Of a DNA stretch of 64,000 nucleotides, positions 44,625-53,886 are shown piece after piece. A model generated the notes under the pieces. It worked only from the letters and a program-made list of their open reading frames with translations. It did not search any database and had not been told where the DNA came from. Source of the DNA: Peptacetobacter hominis (GTDB lineage Bacteria > Bacillota > Clostridia > Peptostreptococcales > Peptostreptococcaceae); the NCBI RefSeq assembly GCF_006861675.1, contig NZ_SGJB01000001.1:205045-269044 (forward strand). Reading direction: 5' to 3'. Made by a program: the position numbers and the translations under genes. The number at the start of each line of letters is the position of its first letter. Position 1 is the first letter of the stretch.

Positions 44625-45170
44625 ATGAAAAAATGGATATGTACAGTATGTGGATATATACATGAAGGAGATGCTGCACCAGCTGAGTGTCCAGTATGTA
44701 AGGTTGGACCAGAAAAATTCGAGGAAATGGCTGGAGAGAGAGTTTGGGCTGACGAACACAGAATAGGTGTTGCAAAAGGTGTTGACGAGGAAATAGTTGA
44801 AGGATTAAGAGCAAACTTCACTGGTGAATGTACAGAAGTTGGTATGTATCTTGCAATGTCTAGACAGGCAGACAGAGAAGGATACCCAGAAGTAGCAGAA
44901 GCTTACAAAAGAATAGCTTTCGAAGAAGCTGAGCATGCTGCAAAATTTGCTGAATTATTAGGAGAAGTTGTTGAGACTTCAACTAAGAAAAACCTTGAAT
45001 TAAGAGTTGACGCTGAGTACGGTGCAACTGATGGAAAATTAAAATTAGCTAAGAGAGCTAAAGAACTAGGATTAGATGCTATACATGATACAGTTCATGA
45101 AATGTGTAAAGATGAAGCTAGACACGGTAAAGCATTCCTAGGATTATTAAACAGATACTTTGGTAAATAA
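44625..45170 (+). CDS. Reverse rubrerythrin
   Basis: A 181-residue peroxide-reducing iron protein with reversed domain order. Residues 1-40 are the rubredoxin-type site with Cys6, Cys9, Cys22 and Cys25 (CTVCGY and ECPVCKVG), and residues about 55-180 the di-iron four-helix domain with ligands in [21 protein letters not shown] and [11 protein letters not shown]. Reverse rubrerythrins protect anaerobes against hydrogen peroxide and oxygen. ATG at 44625 follows TGGAGG. Codon use in this gene is somewhat richer in GCT, GAA and GTT than in its neighbours, suggesting high expression. Confidence 0.94.
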   Translation: MKKWICTVCGYIHEGDAAPAECPVCKVGPEKFEEMAGERVWADEHRIGVAKGVDEEIVEGLRANFTGECTEVGMYLAMSRQADREGYPEVAEAYKRIAFEEAEHAAKFAELLGEVVETSTKKNLELRVDAEYGATDGKLKLAKRAKELGLDAIHDTVHEMCKDEARHGKAFLGLLNRYFGK

Positions 45171-45178
45171 TACTTTAT

Positions 45179-45212
45179 AATACTGCACACATTATGTGTG
45201 CAGTATTTTTTA
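45179..45212 (+). terminator. Rho-independent terminator after rubrerythrin
   Basis: AATACTGCACAC and GTGTGCAGTATT form a perfect 12-bp stem with a five-base loop and a T run. Confidence 0.88.
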
Positions 45213-45413
45213 TGCAATAAAAGGGGGTATTATAAGCTGTCTTATATAATTAAATATATGAATACTTATATTCCTACAAAAATAAAAGTATTTATATATT
45301 TTCAATAATAAATTTCATATACTAGTATAATATGCATTTATGATGTATACTAATATTAAATAAAGTGAATTATCAAAAAATACAGTGTATTTAAATAAAA
45401 TAGAGGGATGCAT

Positions 45414-46118
45414 ATGAGTGGATATATAGAATTCAAAGACGTAAAAAAAATATATCATATGGGAGAAATTGACATAGCCGCACTTAACGGAGTTGATTTT
45501 TCAATCGAAAAAGGAGAATGTGCAATAATAGTAGGTGCAAGTGGTGCCGGAAAAAGTACAATACTTAATATTCTTGGAGGAATGGATACTGTAACTTCCG
45601 GAATGGTTAAAGTTGATGGTAAAAGAATAGATGATTTTTCTGACAAAGAACTTATAACATACAGAAGGTATGATATAGGTTTTGTATTCCAGTTTTATAA
45701 CCTTGTACAGAATCTTACAGCAAGAGAAAACGTTGAACTTGCGACACAGATATGTAGAAATCCATTGGATATTGACGATGTTATGAGAGATGTTGGACTT
45801 GAGGACAGAAAGGATAACTTTCCGGCACAGCTATCAGGCGGAGAACAGCAGAGAGTAGCAATTGCAAGAGCGATCGCTAAAAATCCTAAAATACTTCTGT
45901 GTGATGAACCTACTGGGGCATTGGATTATAATACAGGTAAAGCAATACTTAAGCTTCTTCAGAAAACATGCAGAGAAATGGGAATGACTGTAATAATAAT
46001 AACACACAACCTTGCTATTGCACCTATGGGTGATAAGGTCATAAGAGTAAAAAATGGAAAAATTGAGAGTATAGAAATAAATGAAAATCCTGTTTCAGTG
46101 GAAAGGATTGAGTGGTAA
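45414..46118 (+). CDS. MacB/LolD-type ABC transporter ATPase
   Basis: A 234-residue ATPase. Walker A is GASGAGKST, the Q-loop region [19 protein letters not shown] is typical of the MacB/LolD/FtsE group, the signature is [14 protein letters not shown] and Walker B is [11 protein letters not shown]. The ATG at 45414 is seven bases after AGAGGGA; an ATG six bases earlier is too close. The permease gene follows after 2 bases. A palindrome TATACTAGTATA (45318-45329) overlapping a TATAAT box is a possible operator upstream. Confidence 0.92.
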   Translation: MSGYIEFKDVKKIYHMGEIDIAALNGVDFSIEKGECAIIVGASGAGKSTILNILGGMDTVTSGMVKVDGKRIDDFSDKELITYRRYDIGFVFQFYNLVQNLTARENVELATQICRNPLDIDDVMRDVGLEDRKDNFPAQLSGGEQQRVAIARAIAKNPKILLCDEPTGALDYNTGKAILKLLQKTCREMGMTVIIITHNLAIAPMGDKVIRVKNGKIESIEINENPVSVERIEW

Positions 46119-46120
46119 TT

Positions 46121-49100
46121 ATGAAAAATGCGTTGAGAAAGGATATTATAAGAGATATAAAAAAATCCAGAGGAAGATTTCTTTCTATAATGCTTATAGT
46201 GGCACTCGGAGTTGCATTTTTCTCTGGTATAAAAATAACACCTCTTGTTATGAGAGATACAACAGATAAATATTATGACGAATATAACCTTATGGATATA
46301 CGAGTTATTTCAACTTTAGGGCTTACAGATGAGGATGCCTCAGAACTAAAAAAAGTGGAAGGTGTAGATGGTGTATTCCGGTCAAACTCAATGGATGTTA
46401 TAGCAGAAATTGATAATAGAGAAGATGTTATAACAGTTCATGGACTTCCGGATAAAGACAGCGGCAATAATTATATAAATAAAGTGAAGGTAGTAGAAGG
46501 CAGACTTCCTGAAAAACAGGGAGAATGTGTAATAATAAAACCAAAATACTCAGATATATCAAAGAATGTTGGAGACCGTATAGATATAAAATCAGGTACC
46601 GATGATCCTATAACAGATAGTTTAAAAAGCGATAAATATACTGTCACAGGAATAGTGGAAACCCCATACTACTTATCTTTTGAACTTGGAAGTACTTCTA
46701 TCGGTGATGGAAGTGTAGATGGAGTAATGATGGTTCCTCAAAGTGATTTCAAGACAGAGGCGTTTTCAGAGATATATCTTACAGTAAAGGATGCAAAAGG
46801 AAAGAACTCATATTATGATGAGTATAAAAATACGGTTAAACAGGTTGAAAATAGAATAGAAAAAATTTCTGGGGCAAGAATTGATGCCAGATATAATGAG
46901 ATTGTAGGAGAAGCGACTGCAAAGCTTAATGATGCAAAAAAAGAATACAATGATAAGAAAAATGATACCGAGAAAAAATTAAATGATGCTGAAGATGAAA
47001 TAAAAAAAGGAAAACAGGAACTTGAAGATGGAAAAGCTGAGCTGGCATCAAAGAAAAAAAGTACAGAAAAACAGATAAAAGATGGATTTGCTGAAATTGA
47101 ATCAGCACAGAAAAAGCTTGAACAGGCAGAGAAAGAATTAAATAAAGCCGAGGATAATCTGGCTGAAAAAGAAAATCAGGCAGATCGGGAGATTGAAAAA
47201 GCACAGGAGCAACTGAAATCTCTTGAGACTCAGATCAGTAATCTGAACCGGACGATATCCTCTCTTGAGGAGAGTCTTAAAAATCCTAATATTTCAGATG
47301 AAGAAAAAGATGCTATACAAAATAATATTTCTCAGAGTCAGAGTCGGTTAAATGAGTTAAAAGCACAGTATGATACAGGAATGGCTCAGATTAATCAGAT
47401 ACAGGAAAATATAGATTCCGCAAAAGAGCAGATTTCCACTCAGAAAGCGTATTTGAAAAATAATAAGGAAAAGCTTGCAAAAGAAAAAAGTAATTTATAT
47501 ACTATGCAGAAAAAAGCAAAAGTTGAATTTGAAAAAGCTGAGGCTGAGATAAAATCAAATGAAGAAAAGCTGAAAGATGCGGAGAGTGAACTTGAAGAAT
47601 CAAGAAAAAAAGCGGAAGATGAGTTTAAAAAGGCGGAGAAAAAAATACAGGATGCCGAGGATGAGATTGAAAAAATAGAAAAACCGGAATGGTATATTCT
47701 AAATAGAGATAAATTATATTCAACTGCAGAATATAGCGGATGTACAGATAGTATAGATGCACTTGCAGCAATTTTCCCTGTATTTTTTGTACTGGTAGCT
47801 GCACTTGTTGCGCTTACTACAATGACAAGAATGGTCGATGAACAGAGAATAAATATAGGAACAATGAAAGCTCTTGGGTACAGTACCTGGGATATTGCTA
47901 AAAAATATATAGTATATTCGTTTTCAGCAAGTATAACAGGGTCTATCATAGGCCTTATGATAGGCTATACTGTATTCCCGATAATAATATATAATGCCTA
48001 TGCGCTTATGTATACAGTTCCAGAAATACAGCTGGAATTTAATGTACCTATAGCTGCAGCATCTGTAATAGTTTCTATACTTGTAACTACTCTTGCAGCA
48101 TTTGGAGCATGTTACAAAGAACTTATGGAAACACCATCAGTTCTTATGAGACCGAAAGCACCTAAGATAGGAAAAAGGATACTTCTTGAAAGAGTTCCAT
48201 TTATATGGGGCAGAATAAGTTTTATAGGAAAAGTTACTCTTAGAAATATATTCAGATACAAAAAGAGATTCATGATGACAGTTCTTGGAATATCAGGATG
48301 TACGGCTCTTATACTTACAGGTTTTGGTATAAAAGATTCTATACAGATGATAGTGGATGGTCAGTTTGGAGAACTTTTTATATACGATGCATCTGTGACA
48401 TTTGATGATGAGGAGTCATCAGAAAAACTAAGCGAACTTGAAGAGTATATAAAAAGTCAGAAAGATATATCAGAGTATACACTTTTTGGAAGTCAAAATG
48501 GAAAGGTTGTTCTGAATGATGAGGAAAAAAGTGTAACTATAATGATACCGGATGATAACTCCAAAATGGATGATTTTATAACCTTGAGAGAAAGAAAAGG
48601 TCACAATTCTATAAAACTCAAAGATAATGGAATTGTGATAAGTGAAAAAGCAGCCAGAAATCTTGGAGCATCTGTAGGAGATGAGGTAGAGCTTACAAAT
48701 GAAAACGAGATAAAGAAAAAGGTTAAGATAACAGGTATAACAGAAAACTATACAAATCATTATGTGTATATGTCAAAAGAATCCTATAAAAACATATATG
48801 GAAGAGATCCTGAAATAAATACAGCACTTCTGAATATGAAAAAAGAACTTTCTTCTGATGATGAGGGAGTATTCTCTGAAAAAATAATAAATAGTACATG
48901 TGCGGAAGCTGTAAGTTTTAATACTGGTATAAGAGATAGTTTTTCAGATACAATAAAATCACTTAACTATGTAGTACTGCTTATGATAATATCAGCTGGT
49001 GCACTTGCATTTGTTGTACTTTACAATCTCAGCAATGTAAATATCTCAGAAAGAATAAGAGAAATAGCAACAATAAAGGTTCTTGGGTTCTACGATAGAG

Positions 49101-49363
49101 AAGTATCGCAGTACATATATCGTGAGAATGTGATACTTACAATTATAGGAACTATATTGGGGTTATTTATAGGAACAATTCTTCATCAATTTATAATGGT
49201 TACAGTAGAAGTTGAAAATATGATGTTTGGAAGAATAATAAATCCTATAAGTTATGTTATAGCAGCTGTACTTACAATAATTCTTGGAATTATCGTAAAT
49301 TTTGCTATGAATAGGAAACTTAAGAATGTAAAAATGGTTGAATCTTTAAAATCAGTAGACTAG
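46121..49363 (+). CDS. FtsX-type ABC permease with long coiled-coil insert
   Basis: A 1080-residue permease. An N-terminal membrane segment (residues about 20-40) is followed by an extracellular MacB-like region to about residue 240, then about 270 residues of charged coiled coil (repeats like DAEDEIKKGKQELEDGKAEL and KLKDAESELEESRKK), then FtsX membrane domain 1 (segments around 545-660, with TMVDEQRINIGTMKALGYS). A second extracellular domain and FtsX domain 2 close the protein (ISERIREIATIKVLGFYDREV). Such proteins with an ATPase act as mechanotransmission or lipoprotein/peptide export systems. The long hairpin arm recalls FtsX-like proteins that activate cell-wall hydrolases, but no partner is adjacent. 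ATG at 46121; ribosome site weak, so probably coupled to the ATPase gene. Confidence 0.88.
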   Translation: MKNALRKDIIRDIKKSRGRFLSIMLIVALGVAFFSGIKITPLVMRDTTDKYYDEYNLMDIRVISTLGLTDEDASELKKVEGVDGVFRSNSMDVIAEIDNREDVITVHGLPDKDSGNNYINKVKVVEGRLPEKQGECVIIKPKYSDISKNVGDRIDIKSGTDDPITDSLKSDKYTVTGIVETPYYLSFELGSTSIGDGSVDGVMMVPQSDFKTEAFSEIYLTVKDAKGKNSYYDEYKNTVKQVENRIEKISGARIDARYNEIVGEATAKLNDAKKEYNDKKNDTEKKLNDAEDEIKKGKQELEDGKAELASKKKSTEKQIKDGFAEIESAQKKLEQAEKELNKAEDNLAEKENQADREIEKAQEQLKSLETQISNLNRTISSLEESLKNPNISDEEKDAIQNNISQSQSRLNELKAQYDTGMAQINQIQENIDSAKEQISTQKAYLKNNKEKLAKEKSNLYTMQKKAKVEFEKAEAEIKSNEEKLKDAESELEESRKKAEDEFKKAEKKIQDAEDEIEKIEKPEWYILNRDKLYSTAEYSGCTDSIDALAAIFPVFFVLVAALVALTTMTRMVDEQRINIGTMKALGYSTWDIAKKYIVYSFSASITGSIIGLMIGYTVFPIIIYNAYALMYTVPEIQLEFNVPIAAASVIVSILVTTLAAFGACYKELMETPSVLMRPKAPKIGKRILLERVPFIWGRISFIGKVTLRNIFRYKKRFMMTVLGISGCTALILTGFGIKDSIQMIVDGQFGELFIYDASVTFDDEESSEKLSELEEYIKSQKDISEYTLFGSQNGKVVLNDEEKSVTIMIPDDNSKMDDFITLRERKGHNSIKLKDNGIVISEKAARNLGASVGDEVELTNENEIKKKVKITGITENYTNHYVYMSKESYKNIYGRDPEINTALLNMKKELSSDDEGVFSEKIINSTCAEAVSFNTGIRDSFSDTIKSLNYVVLLMIISAGALAFVVLYNLSNVNISERIREIATIKVLGFYDREVSQYIYRENVILTIIGTILGLFIGTILHQFIMVTVEVENMMFGRIINPISYVIAAVLTIILGIIVNFAMNRKLKNVKMVESLKSVD

Positions 49364-49399
49364 AAGAAGAATAAGAGTTAAAATATATAGGAAAGATTA

Positions 49400-49436
49400 A
49401 AAAGTTGACTGAAATAAAATCAGTCAACTTTTTATA
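49400..49436 (+). terminator. Rho-independent terminator after the permease
   Basis: AAAAGTTGACTGA and TCAGTCAACTTTT form a 13-bp stem with a seven-base loop, followed by T. Confidence 0.85.
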
Positions 49437-49460
49437 TCACATATAATGCGGAGGTGTAAT

Positions 49461-49811
49461 ATGCCTATAGTAGATGAAGTAGTAAATACTATAAAAAAAC
49501 AGATTGCGAAGATGCTTCTTGGTAAAAAATACAGCGATTATTATGATATGGATGTTGTGTATGAACCAGATGAAGAAATATTTCTTATAACCTTAAAAAG
49601 ACTTGTATTTGAGAATAAAATAAATGAGGCTGAAGAATATCTTTTTGATAGGGCTGAAAACAATCCTTCTGAAAACCTAAAGTATATAGCTATAGAGTTT
49701 TATACTATGGTCGCTGAGAAGTCAGATAAGGAACTTGAAGAAGCCGGATTTGAAAGAATAGAGATAAATACAGGAATAATGGACATTAGAGAAGTCCTGG
49801 ATATAGAATAG
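49461..49811 (+). CDS. Small acidic protein, DUF6483-like
   Basis: A 116-residue soluble protein, predicted all-helical. The start VDEVVNTIKKQIAKMLLGKKY resembles the DUF6483 group of unknown function, but I hold that family match loosely. The rest is Glu-rich with no catalytic motif. ATG at 49461 follows CGGAGGTGTAAT. The phosphoglucomutase gene starts 16 bases downstream, so the two are probably cotranscribed. Confidence 0.7.
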   Translation: MPIVDEVVNTIKKQIAKMLLGKKYSDYYDMDVVYEPDEEIFLITLKRLVFENKINEAEEYLFDRAENNPSENLKYIAIEFYTMVAEKSDKELEEAGFERIEINTGIMDIREVLDIE

Positions 49812-49827
49812 CTTGAGAGGAGAATTT

Positions 49828-51522
49828 ATGAATTATATAGATAGATATAAAGAGTGGATGGAGAATCCTTATTTTGATGACTCTGTAAAAAAAGAATTGA
49901 AATCTATTGAAAACAATGAGAAAGAAATAGAAGATAGATTTTACAAAGAACTTGAATTTGGCACAGCTGGACTTAGAGGTATCATAGAATATGGGACAAA
50001 CAGAATAAACAAGTATACTGTGAGAAAAACAACATATGGTCTTGCGAGATATTTAATAAAAAATAATATTGAGGATATGGAAAAAGGCGTTGTAATAGCC
50101 CACGATAACAGATACAAATCAGATGAGTTCTGCAGAGAGGCAGCAGAGACACTTGCAGCAAGCGGGATAAAAGTATATATATTTGATAGTCTTAGAACCA
50201 CACCGGAACTTTCTTTCCTTGTGAGATATCTGAAATGTGCAGCAGGAATAGTAATAACTGCAAGCCATAATCCACCTGAATACAATGGATATAAAGTATA
50301 TGGACCAGATGGAGCGCAGATAATGCCTGAGATAGCAAATAAAATAGTGGATGAAATAGAAAATATAGATGATTATTCAAAAATACCTGTAATTGATGAA
50401 AAAAGCAGAAAATCTATAGAATATATAGGTGAAAAGGAAGACAAAGCATTTATAGAAGCTGTTAAAAAACAGATTTCAAGACCTGAGATAATAGAAACAT
50501 ACGGAAAAAATATGAAAATAGTATATACACCGCTATGTGGTACAGGAAATATACCTGTAAGAAGAGCTTTATCAGAAGTCGGTTTTAAAAATGTCATTAC
50601 TGTGCCAGAAGAGGAGAATCCTGATTCTGAATTTTCAGGAATAGAGTATCCGAATCCTGAAGATCCTAAAGCACTTAAAAGAGCAGTGAAACTTGCCGAA
50701 GAAAAAGGGGCAGATCTTGTCATAGCGACTGATCCTGATTGCGATAGAGTTGGTACTGCTGTAAGGACTTCAAATGGAGAGTATGTACTTCTTACAGGAA
50801 ATCAGATAGGTGGTCTGCTTGTAGATTATATAATAAGCTCGAGAAAAGAAAAAGGAGTTCTTCCGGAAAATGCAGTCATGGTCAAATCAATAGTTACATC
50901 AGAATTTGGAGCAGTTATAGCATCTGAAAATAATGTTGAAGTTGAAAATGTACTTACAGGATTCAAATTTATAGGTGAAAAGATGAGAGGCTATGAAAAA
51001 GAAGGAAATAAAGAGTTTATCTTTGGATATGAGGAAAGCTATGGATATCTAGCCGGAACTCATGCAAGAGATAAAGATGCGGTTGTAACTTCTCTTTTAA
51101 TAGCAGAAATGGCGGCATATCATGTTTCAAAAGGAAAGACTCTTTATGAAGCATTAAATGATCTTTATGAAAAATACGGATACTATAGAGAAAAAACTGT
51201 ATCTGTAACTTTAAAAGGAATAGACGGTGTAGAAAAGATAAAAAATATAATGACATCGTTTAGAAATAACCATCCTGATGAAATATCTGGAAAATCTGTT
51301 TCAGAAATACAGGACTTTAAACTAGGTGTAGAAGGATATCCAACTGCAGATGTTATAAAATATATACTTTCTGATGGTTCATGGATTGCAATAAGACCAT
51401 CTGGTACAGAACCTAAAATCAAGTTCTATATAGCCATGTCGGGAAAAAGTGATGAAAAAGCAATAGACAGTTTAAAATCAGCAGAATCTTATATAAATGA
51501 AAGAATAAAGGATCTTATATAA
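49828..51522 (+). CDS. pgcA: Phosphoglucomutase/phosphomannomutase (PgcA type)
   Basis: A 564-residue alpha-D-phosphohexomutase interconverting glucose-1-phosphate and glucose-6-phosphate. ELEFGTAGLRG is near residue 42, the phosphoserine loop is TASHNPP with Ser146, the metal loop is TDPDCDRVG, the sugar loop is FGYEESYGYLAG and the phosphate loop near the end is IRPSGTEPKIKFY. These and the length fit the PgcA group of Firmicutes, which provides UDP-glucose precursors. ATG at 49828 follows GAGAGGA. Its stop codon lies in a long hairpin shared with the convergent patatin gene. Confidence 0.94.
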   Translation: MNYIDRYKEWMENPYFDDSVKKELKSIENNEKEIEDRFYKELEFGTAGLRGIIEYGTNRINKYTVRKTTYGLARYLIKNNIEDMEKGVVIAHDNRYKSDEFCREAAETLAASGIKVYIFDSLRTTPELSFLVRYLKCAAGIVITASHNPPEYNGYKVYGPDGAQIMPEIANKIVDEIENIDDYSKIPVIDEKSRKSIEYIGEKEDKAFIEAVKKQISRPEIIETYGKNMKIVYTPLCGTGNIPVRRALSEVGFKNVITVPEEENPDSEFSGIEYPNPEDPKALKRAVKLAEEKGADLVIATDPDCDRVGTAVRTSNGEYVLLTGNQIGGLLVDYIISSRKEKGVLPENAVMVKSIVTSEFGAVIASENNVEVENVLTGFKFIGEKMRGYEKEGNKEFIFGYEESYGYLAGTHARDKDAVVTSLLIAEMAAYHVSKGKTLYEALNDLYEKYGYYREKTVSVTLKGIDGVEKIKNIMTSFRNNHPDEISGKSVSEIQDFKLGVEGYPTADVIKYILSDGSWIAIRPSGTEPKIKFYIAMSGKSDEKAIDSLKSAESYINERIKDLI

Positions 51523-51571
51523 AATAAAAACAGTACAGTCAATTTAGACTGTACTGTTTTTATTTTATATA
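51516..51571. terminator. 25-bp perfect hairpin, bidirectional terminator
   Basis: Arms 51516-51540 and 51547-51571 pair over 25 bases with a six-base loop. The stop codons of both convergent genes (ending 51522 and 51560) lie within the arms. T runs are part of the stem on each strand. Confidence 0.85.
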
Positions 51572-52405
51572 CTCTATGATTTCATCAATCTTATCAGCTG
51601 CATCAGATTTTCCAAGCTCATATATTACTTTTAACTTATCTACACTTTTTTCGAATCTATCTGCAACGGGAGGAACAGAAGGAGCTAATACAATAATTTT
51701 TTTCTGTTTTTCAAGTTCAAATAGAAAATTTCGTGTTTCGTTATATACGGAATCTCTTATATCAAGTGTTTTTATCATTTCCGGATATTTTCTAAGAATA
51801 GTTTTATATATAGGTCTGAAACTTTCTTTACTTTTGATATAATTTCTATCTCTGGTAAGAACGACAATTATTTTGTCGCATCCATCTGAAATAGCCTTTC
51901 TTATTGGAATTGGATCAGATGTACCACCGTCCAGATAAATCCCATCTCTGAATTTCACAGGTGGAGAAAAAACCGGTATGGAAGATGATGCTCTTAAAAT
52001 AGTGGTATCATTATTTTCATATACATCTTTTCCAAAATATACAGGCTTGCCTGTTTTTACATCTGTAACACCAGTAACAAACTCACAATCTGACTTCAGA
52101 AATGTATCAAAATCAAACAAATCTATTTTATTTGGTATTTCATCGAATATAAAGTCCATACCAAAAAGAGAACCTGTTTTAATGAAGTTTGACACACTTA
52201 AATATCTTTTATCTGAGAGATATTCTGTATTTACTCTATAATTTCTTCCTGGTTGTTCTGATACATATGAAGTACCGGAGCATGCACCAGCAGAAACACC
52301 TATTATATAATCAAATTTTATATTGTATGAAGCGAAATAATCAAGGACACCGATAGTATAAAGACCTCTCATTCCGCCACCCTCAAGAACTAATCCTGTT
52401 TTCAT
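51560..52405 (-). CDS. Patatin-like phospholipase
   Basis: A 281-residue lipid acyl hydrolase. The oxyanion hole is LEGGGMRGLY (residues 7-16), the nucleophile is Ser38 in GVSAG and the second catalytic residue is Asp159 in LDGGTSDP, so the Ser-Asp dyad is intact. There is no signal peptide, so it is cytoplasmic or membrane-associated. The family includes YlbK/RssA-like proteins; substrate unknown. ATG at 52405 follows GGAGGTGATTTT. It converges with the phosphoglucomutase gene. Confidence 0.9.
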   Translation of the reverse strand: MKTGLVLEGGGMRGLYTIGVLDYFASYNIKFDYIIGVSAGACSGTSYVSEQPGRNYRVNTEYLSDKRYLSVSNFIKTGSLFGMDFIFDEIPNKIDLFDFDTFLKSDCEFVTGVTDVKTGKPVYFGKDVYENNDTTILRASSSIPVFSPPVKFRDGIYLDGGTSDPIPIRKAISDGCDKIIVVLTRDRNYIKSKESFRPIYKTILRKYPEMIKTLDIRDSVYNETRNFLFELEKQKKIIVLAPSVPPVADRFEKSVDKLKVIYELGKSDAADKIDEIIEYIK

Positions 52406-52489
52406 AAAATCACCTCCGGAATAAGTATAAATACTATTATAACCTAAAATATTTTCCTAATAAAGAATAATTGGATTAATTTATATAAA

Positions 52490-52518
52490 TAGACAAAGTA
52501 CAGATTAAAATATATAAT
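52490..52518 (+). promoter_or_regulatory. Promoter of the yihY-type gene
   Basis: TAGACA (52490-52495) and TATAAT (52513-52518) with a 17-base spacer. Confidence 0.6.
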
Positions 52519-52562
52519 ATTTATAATCATATAAAATTATAAGAAGGGAAGTTTTTGGTTTT

Positions 52563-53459
52563 ATGATAGATAGAAAAAAGATGAACTATATATTTGGAAA
52601 GCTGAATTATAGTGAACTTAGCTCAAAATCGGCAGAAGTGGCTTTTTTCCTTACGCTTTCTATTTTCCCTTTTCTGATGTTTACAGTTTCAGCTGTAGCA
52701 TATATACCGGCTCTTAAAATTGAATCTTATGTAGGCATGATAGAAAGAGTTATTCCAGGGCGGGCTACAGATTTTATTGTTCTAATTGTAAAATCAGCTG
52801 TAACAAACAGAGATACAAGATATCTGTTTCTGAGTTTTGCTATTACCATGTGGTCATTTTCAAGGGCTGTAAAAGCACTCATAAAGGGTATGAATAGAGC
52901 TTTTCTTTCACCGGAGACAAGATCTTTTATAAAGGTAATGTTTATTTCTTTTGTATTTACATTGATACTTGTTATTCTAATCTTTTCTTCGATGATACTT
53001 CTTGTATACGGTGAAAAACTTGGTCACCTTGTATTCGATTTTCTGCATATAGATAGAATCTTTATAAAAGTATGGGACATAACAAGATATGTTGTCGGTA
53101 CTGTATCAACAGGACTGGTATTCTGTCTTCTCTATAAATATACTCCGAATATAAAGCTTAAAATTACAGAAGTTATTCCAGGAGCTGTATTTGCAACTTT
53201 GGGATGGTTTACTATGTCATTTATATATTCATTTTACACTAACAACTATTCAAATTATGAAGTTATATATGGAAGTTTTGAGGAAGTAATAGTTCTTCTT
53301 ACATGGATATATCTGAGTAGTTGGGTTATTGTAATAGGATATGAAATAAACTCAAGGATATATAAGAGAAGAAGGAGAAGAGAGGGACACAGATTCAATA
53401 TACATGCAGGAACTTATATAGACAATGCCCAAATTCAGAATTCTGAAAAAAGATATTAA
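52563..53459 (+). CDS. YihY/BrkB-family membrane protein
   Basis: A 298-residue membrane protein with six hydrophobic segments. Family marks are ELSSKSAEVAFFLTLSIFPFLM at the N-terminus, RDTRYLFLSFAITMWSFSRAVKALIKGMN in part, and VIPGAVFATLGWFTMSFIYSFY followed by YGSFEEVIVLLTWIYLSSWVIVIGYEIN. Formerly called ribonuclease BN by mistake; the function is unknown. The C-terminus is basic (RRRRREG). The ATG has a GAAGGGAAG site about twelve bases upstream, longer than usual. Confidence 0.9.
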   Translation: MIDRKKMNYIFGKLNYSELSSKSAEVAFFLTLSIFPFLMFTVSAVAYIPALKIESYVGMIERVIPGRATDFIVLIVKSAVTNRDTRYLFLSFAITMWSFSRAVKALIKGMNRAFLSPETRSFIKVMFISFVFTLILVILIFSSMILLVYGEKLGHLVFDFLHIDRIFIKVWDITRYVVGTVSTGLVFCLLYKYTPNIKLKITEVIPGAVFATLGWFTMSFIYSFYTNNYSNYEVIYGSFEEVIVLLTWIYLSSWVIVIGYEINSRIYKRRRRREGHRFNIHAGTYIDNAQIQNSEKRY

Positions 53460-53476
53460 AAGTATGTAAAAATATA

Positions 53477-53776
53477 TTGACATGAGATTAATTGTATAAT
53501 ACAATAAATACAATTTAATCATAAAAAAGCTGAGAAAGGGCGAGTAAACATGATTCTGTCTTCAGAGATTGGAAATCACAGGCTGAAAGTTTCCTTAGAT
53601 AAGAAATGTTGAAAACTACCCTGGAGCTGCTTTCTGAAGTTTCTGAAAAATACAGGATTAGTAAGAAGTGACGTTAACTGCGTTAAAGTAAAGAGTGAAT
53701 TGATGCAATCAGGCATAATTAAATTAGGTGGAACCGCGGATAAAACCGTCCTTATATAAAAGGACGGTTATTTTTT
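53477..53776 (+). promoter_or_regulatory. T-box riboswitch (Thr-type specifier) with promoter
   Basis: The promoter is TTGACA (53477-53482)-N17-TACAAT (53500-53505). The leader carries the T-box sequence AGGTGGAACCGCGG at 53726-53739, followed by a terminator made of AACCGTCCTT and AAGGACGGTT with a T run. In Stem I the specifier region reads GTTGAAA-ACT-ACCC; aligned to the Trp T-box at 14190 (GTGAA-TGG-ACCC) the codon is ACT (53615-53617), threonine. It controls homoserine dehydrogenase, a threonine pathway enzyme. A shifted reading, AAC (Asn), is less plausible. Confidence 0.88.
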
Positions 53777-53886
53777 TACACCTTATTTGGTTTTCGTACG
53801 AGAAGCCCGAAAAGATAAATTATAAAACGACATCAGGATAATCAGAAAGACATAATTGAATTTATAGTATAATTGGAGGGATTAAT

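Noticed and set aside
45318..45329. TATACTAGTATA as a definite operator of the ABC exporter
   Set aside because: A 12-base palindrome of this composition is not rare in such AT-rich DNA and no regulator gene is adjacent, so it is mentioned only as a possibility.
47440..47949. 169-codon reverse frame inside the ABC permease gene
   Set aside because: Ser-rich antisense shadow of the coiled-coil coding region.
53495..53500. TATAAT as the -10 box of the hom promoter
   Set aside because: It would leave only 12 bases to TTGACA. The overlapping TACAAT at 53500-53505 gives 17.
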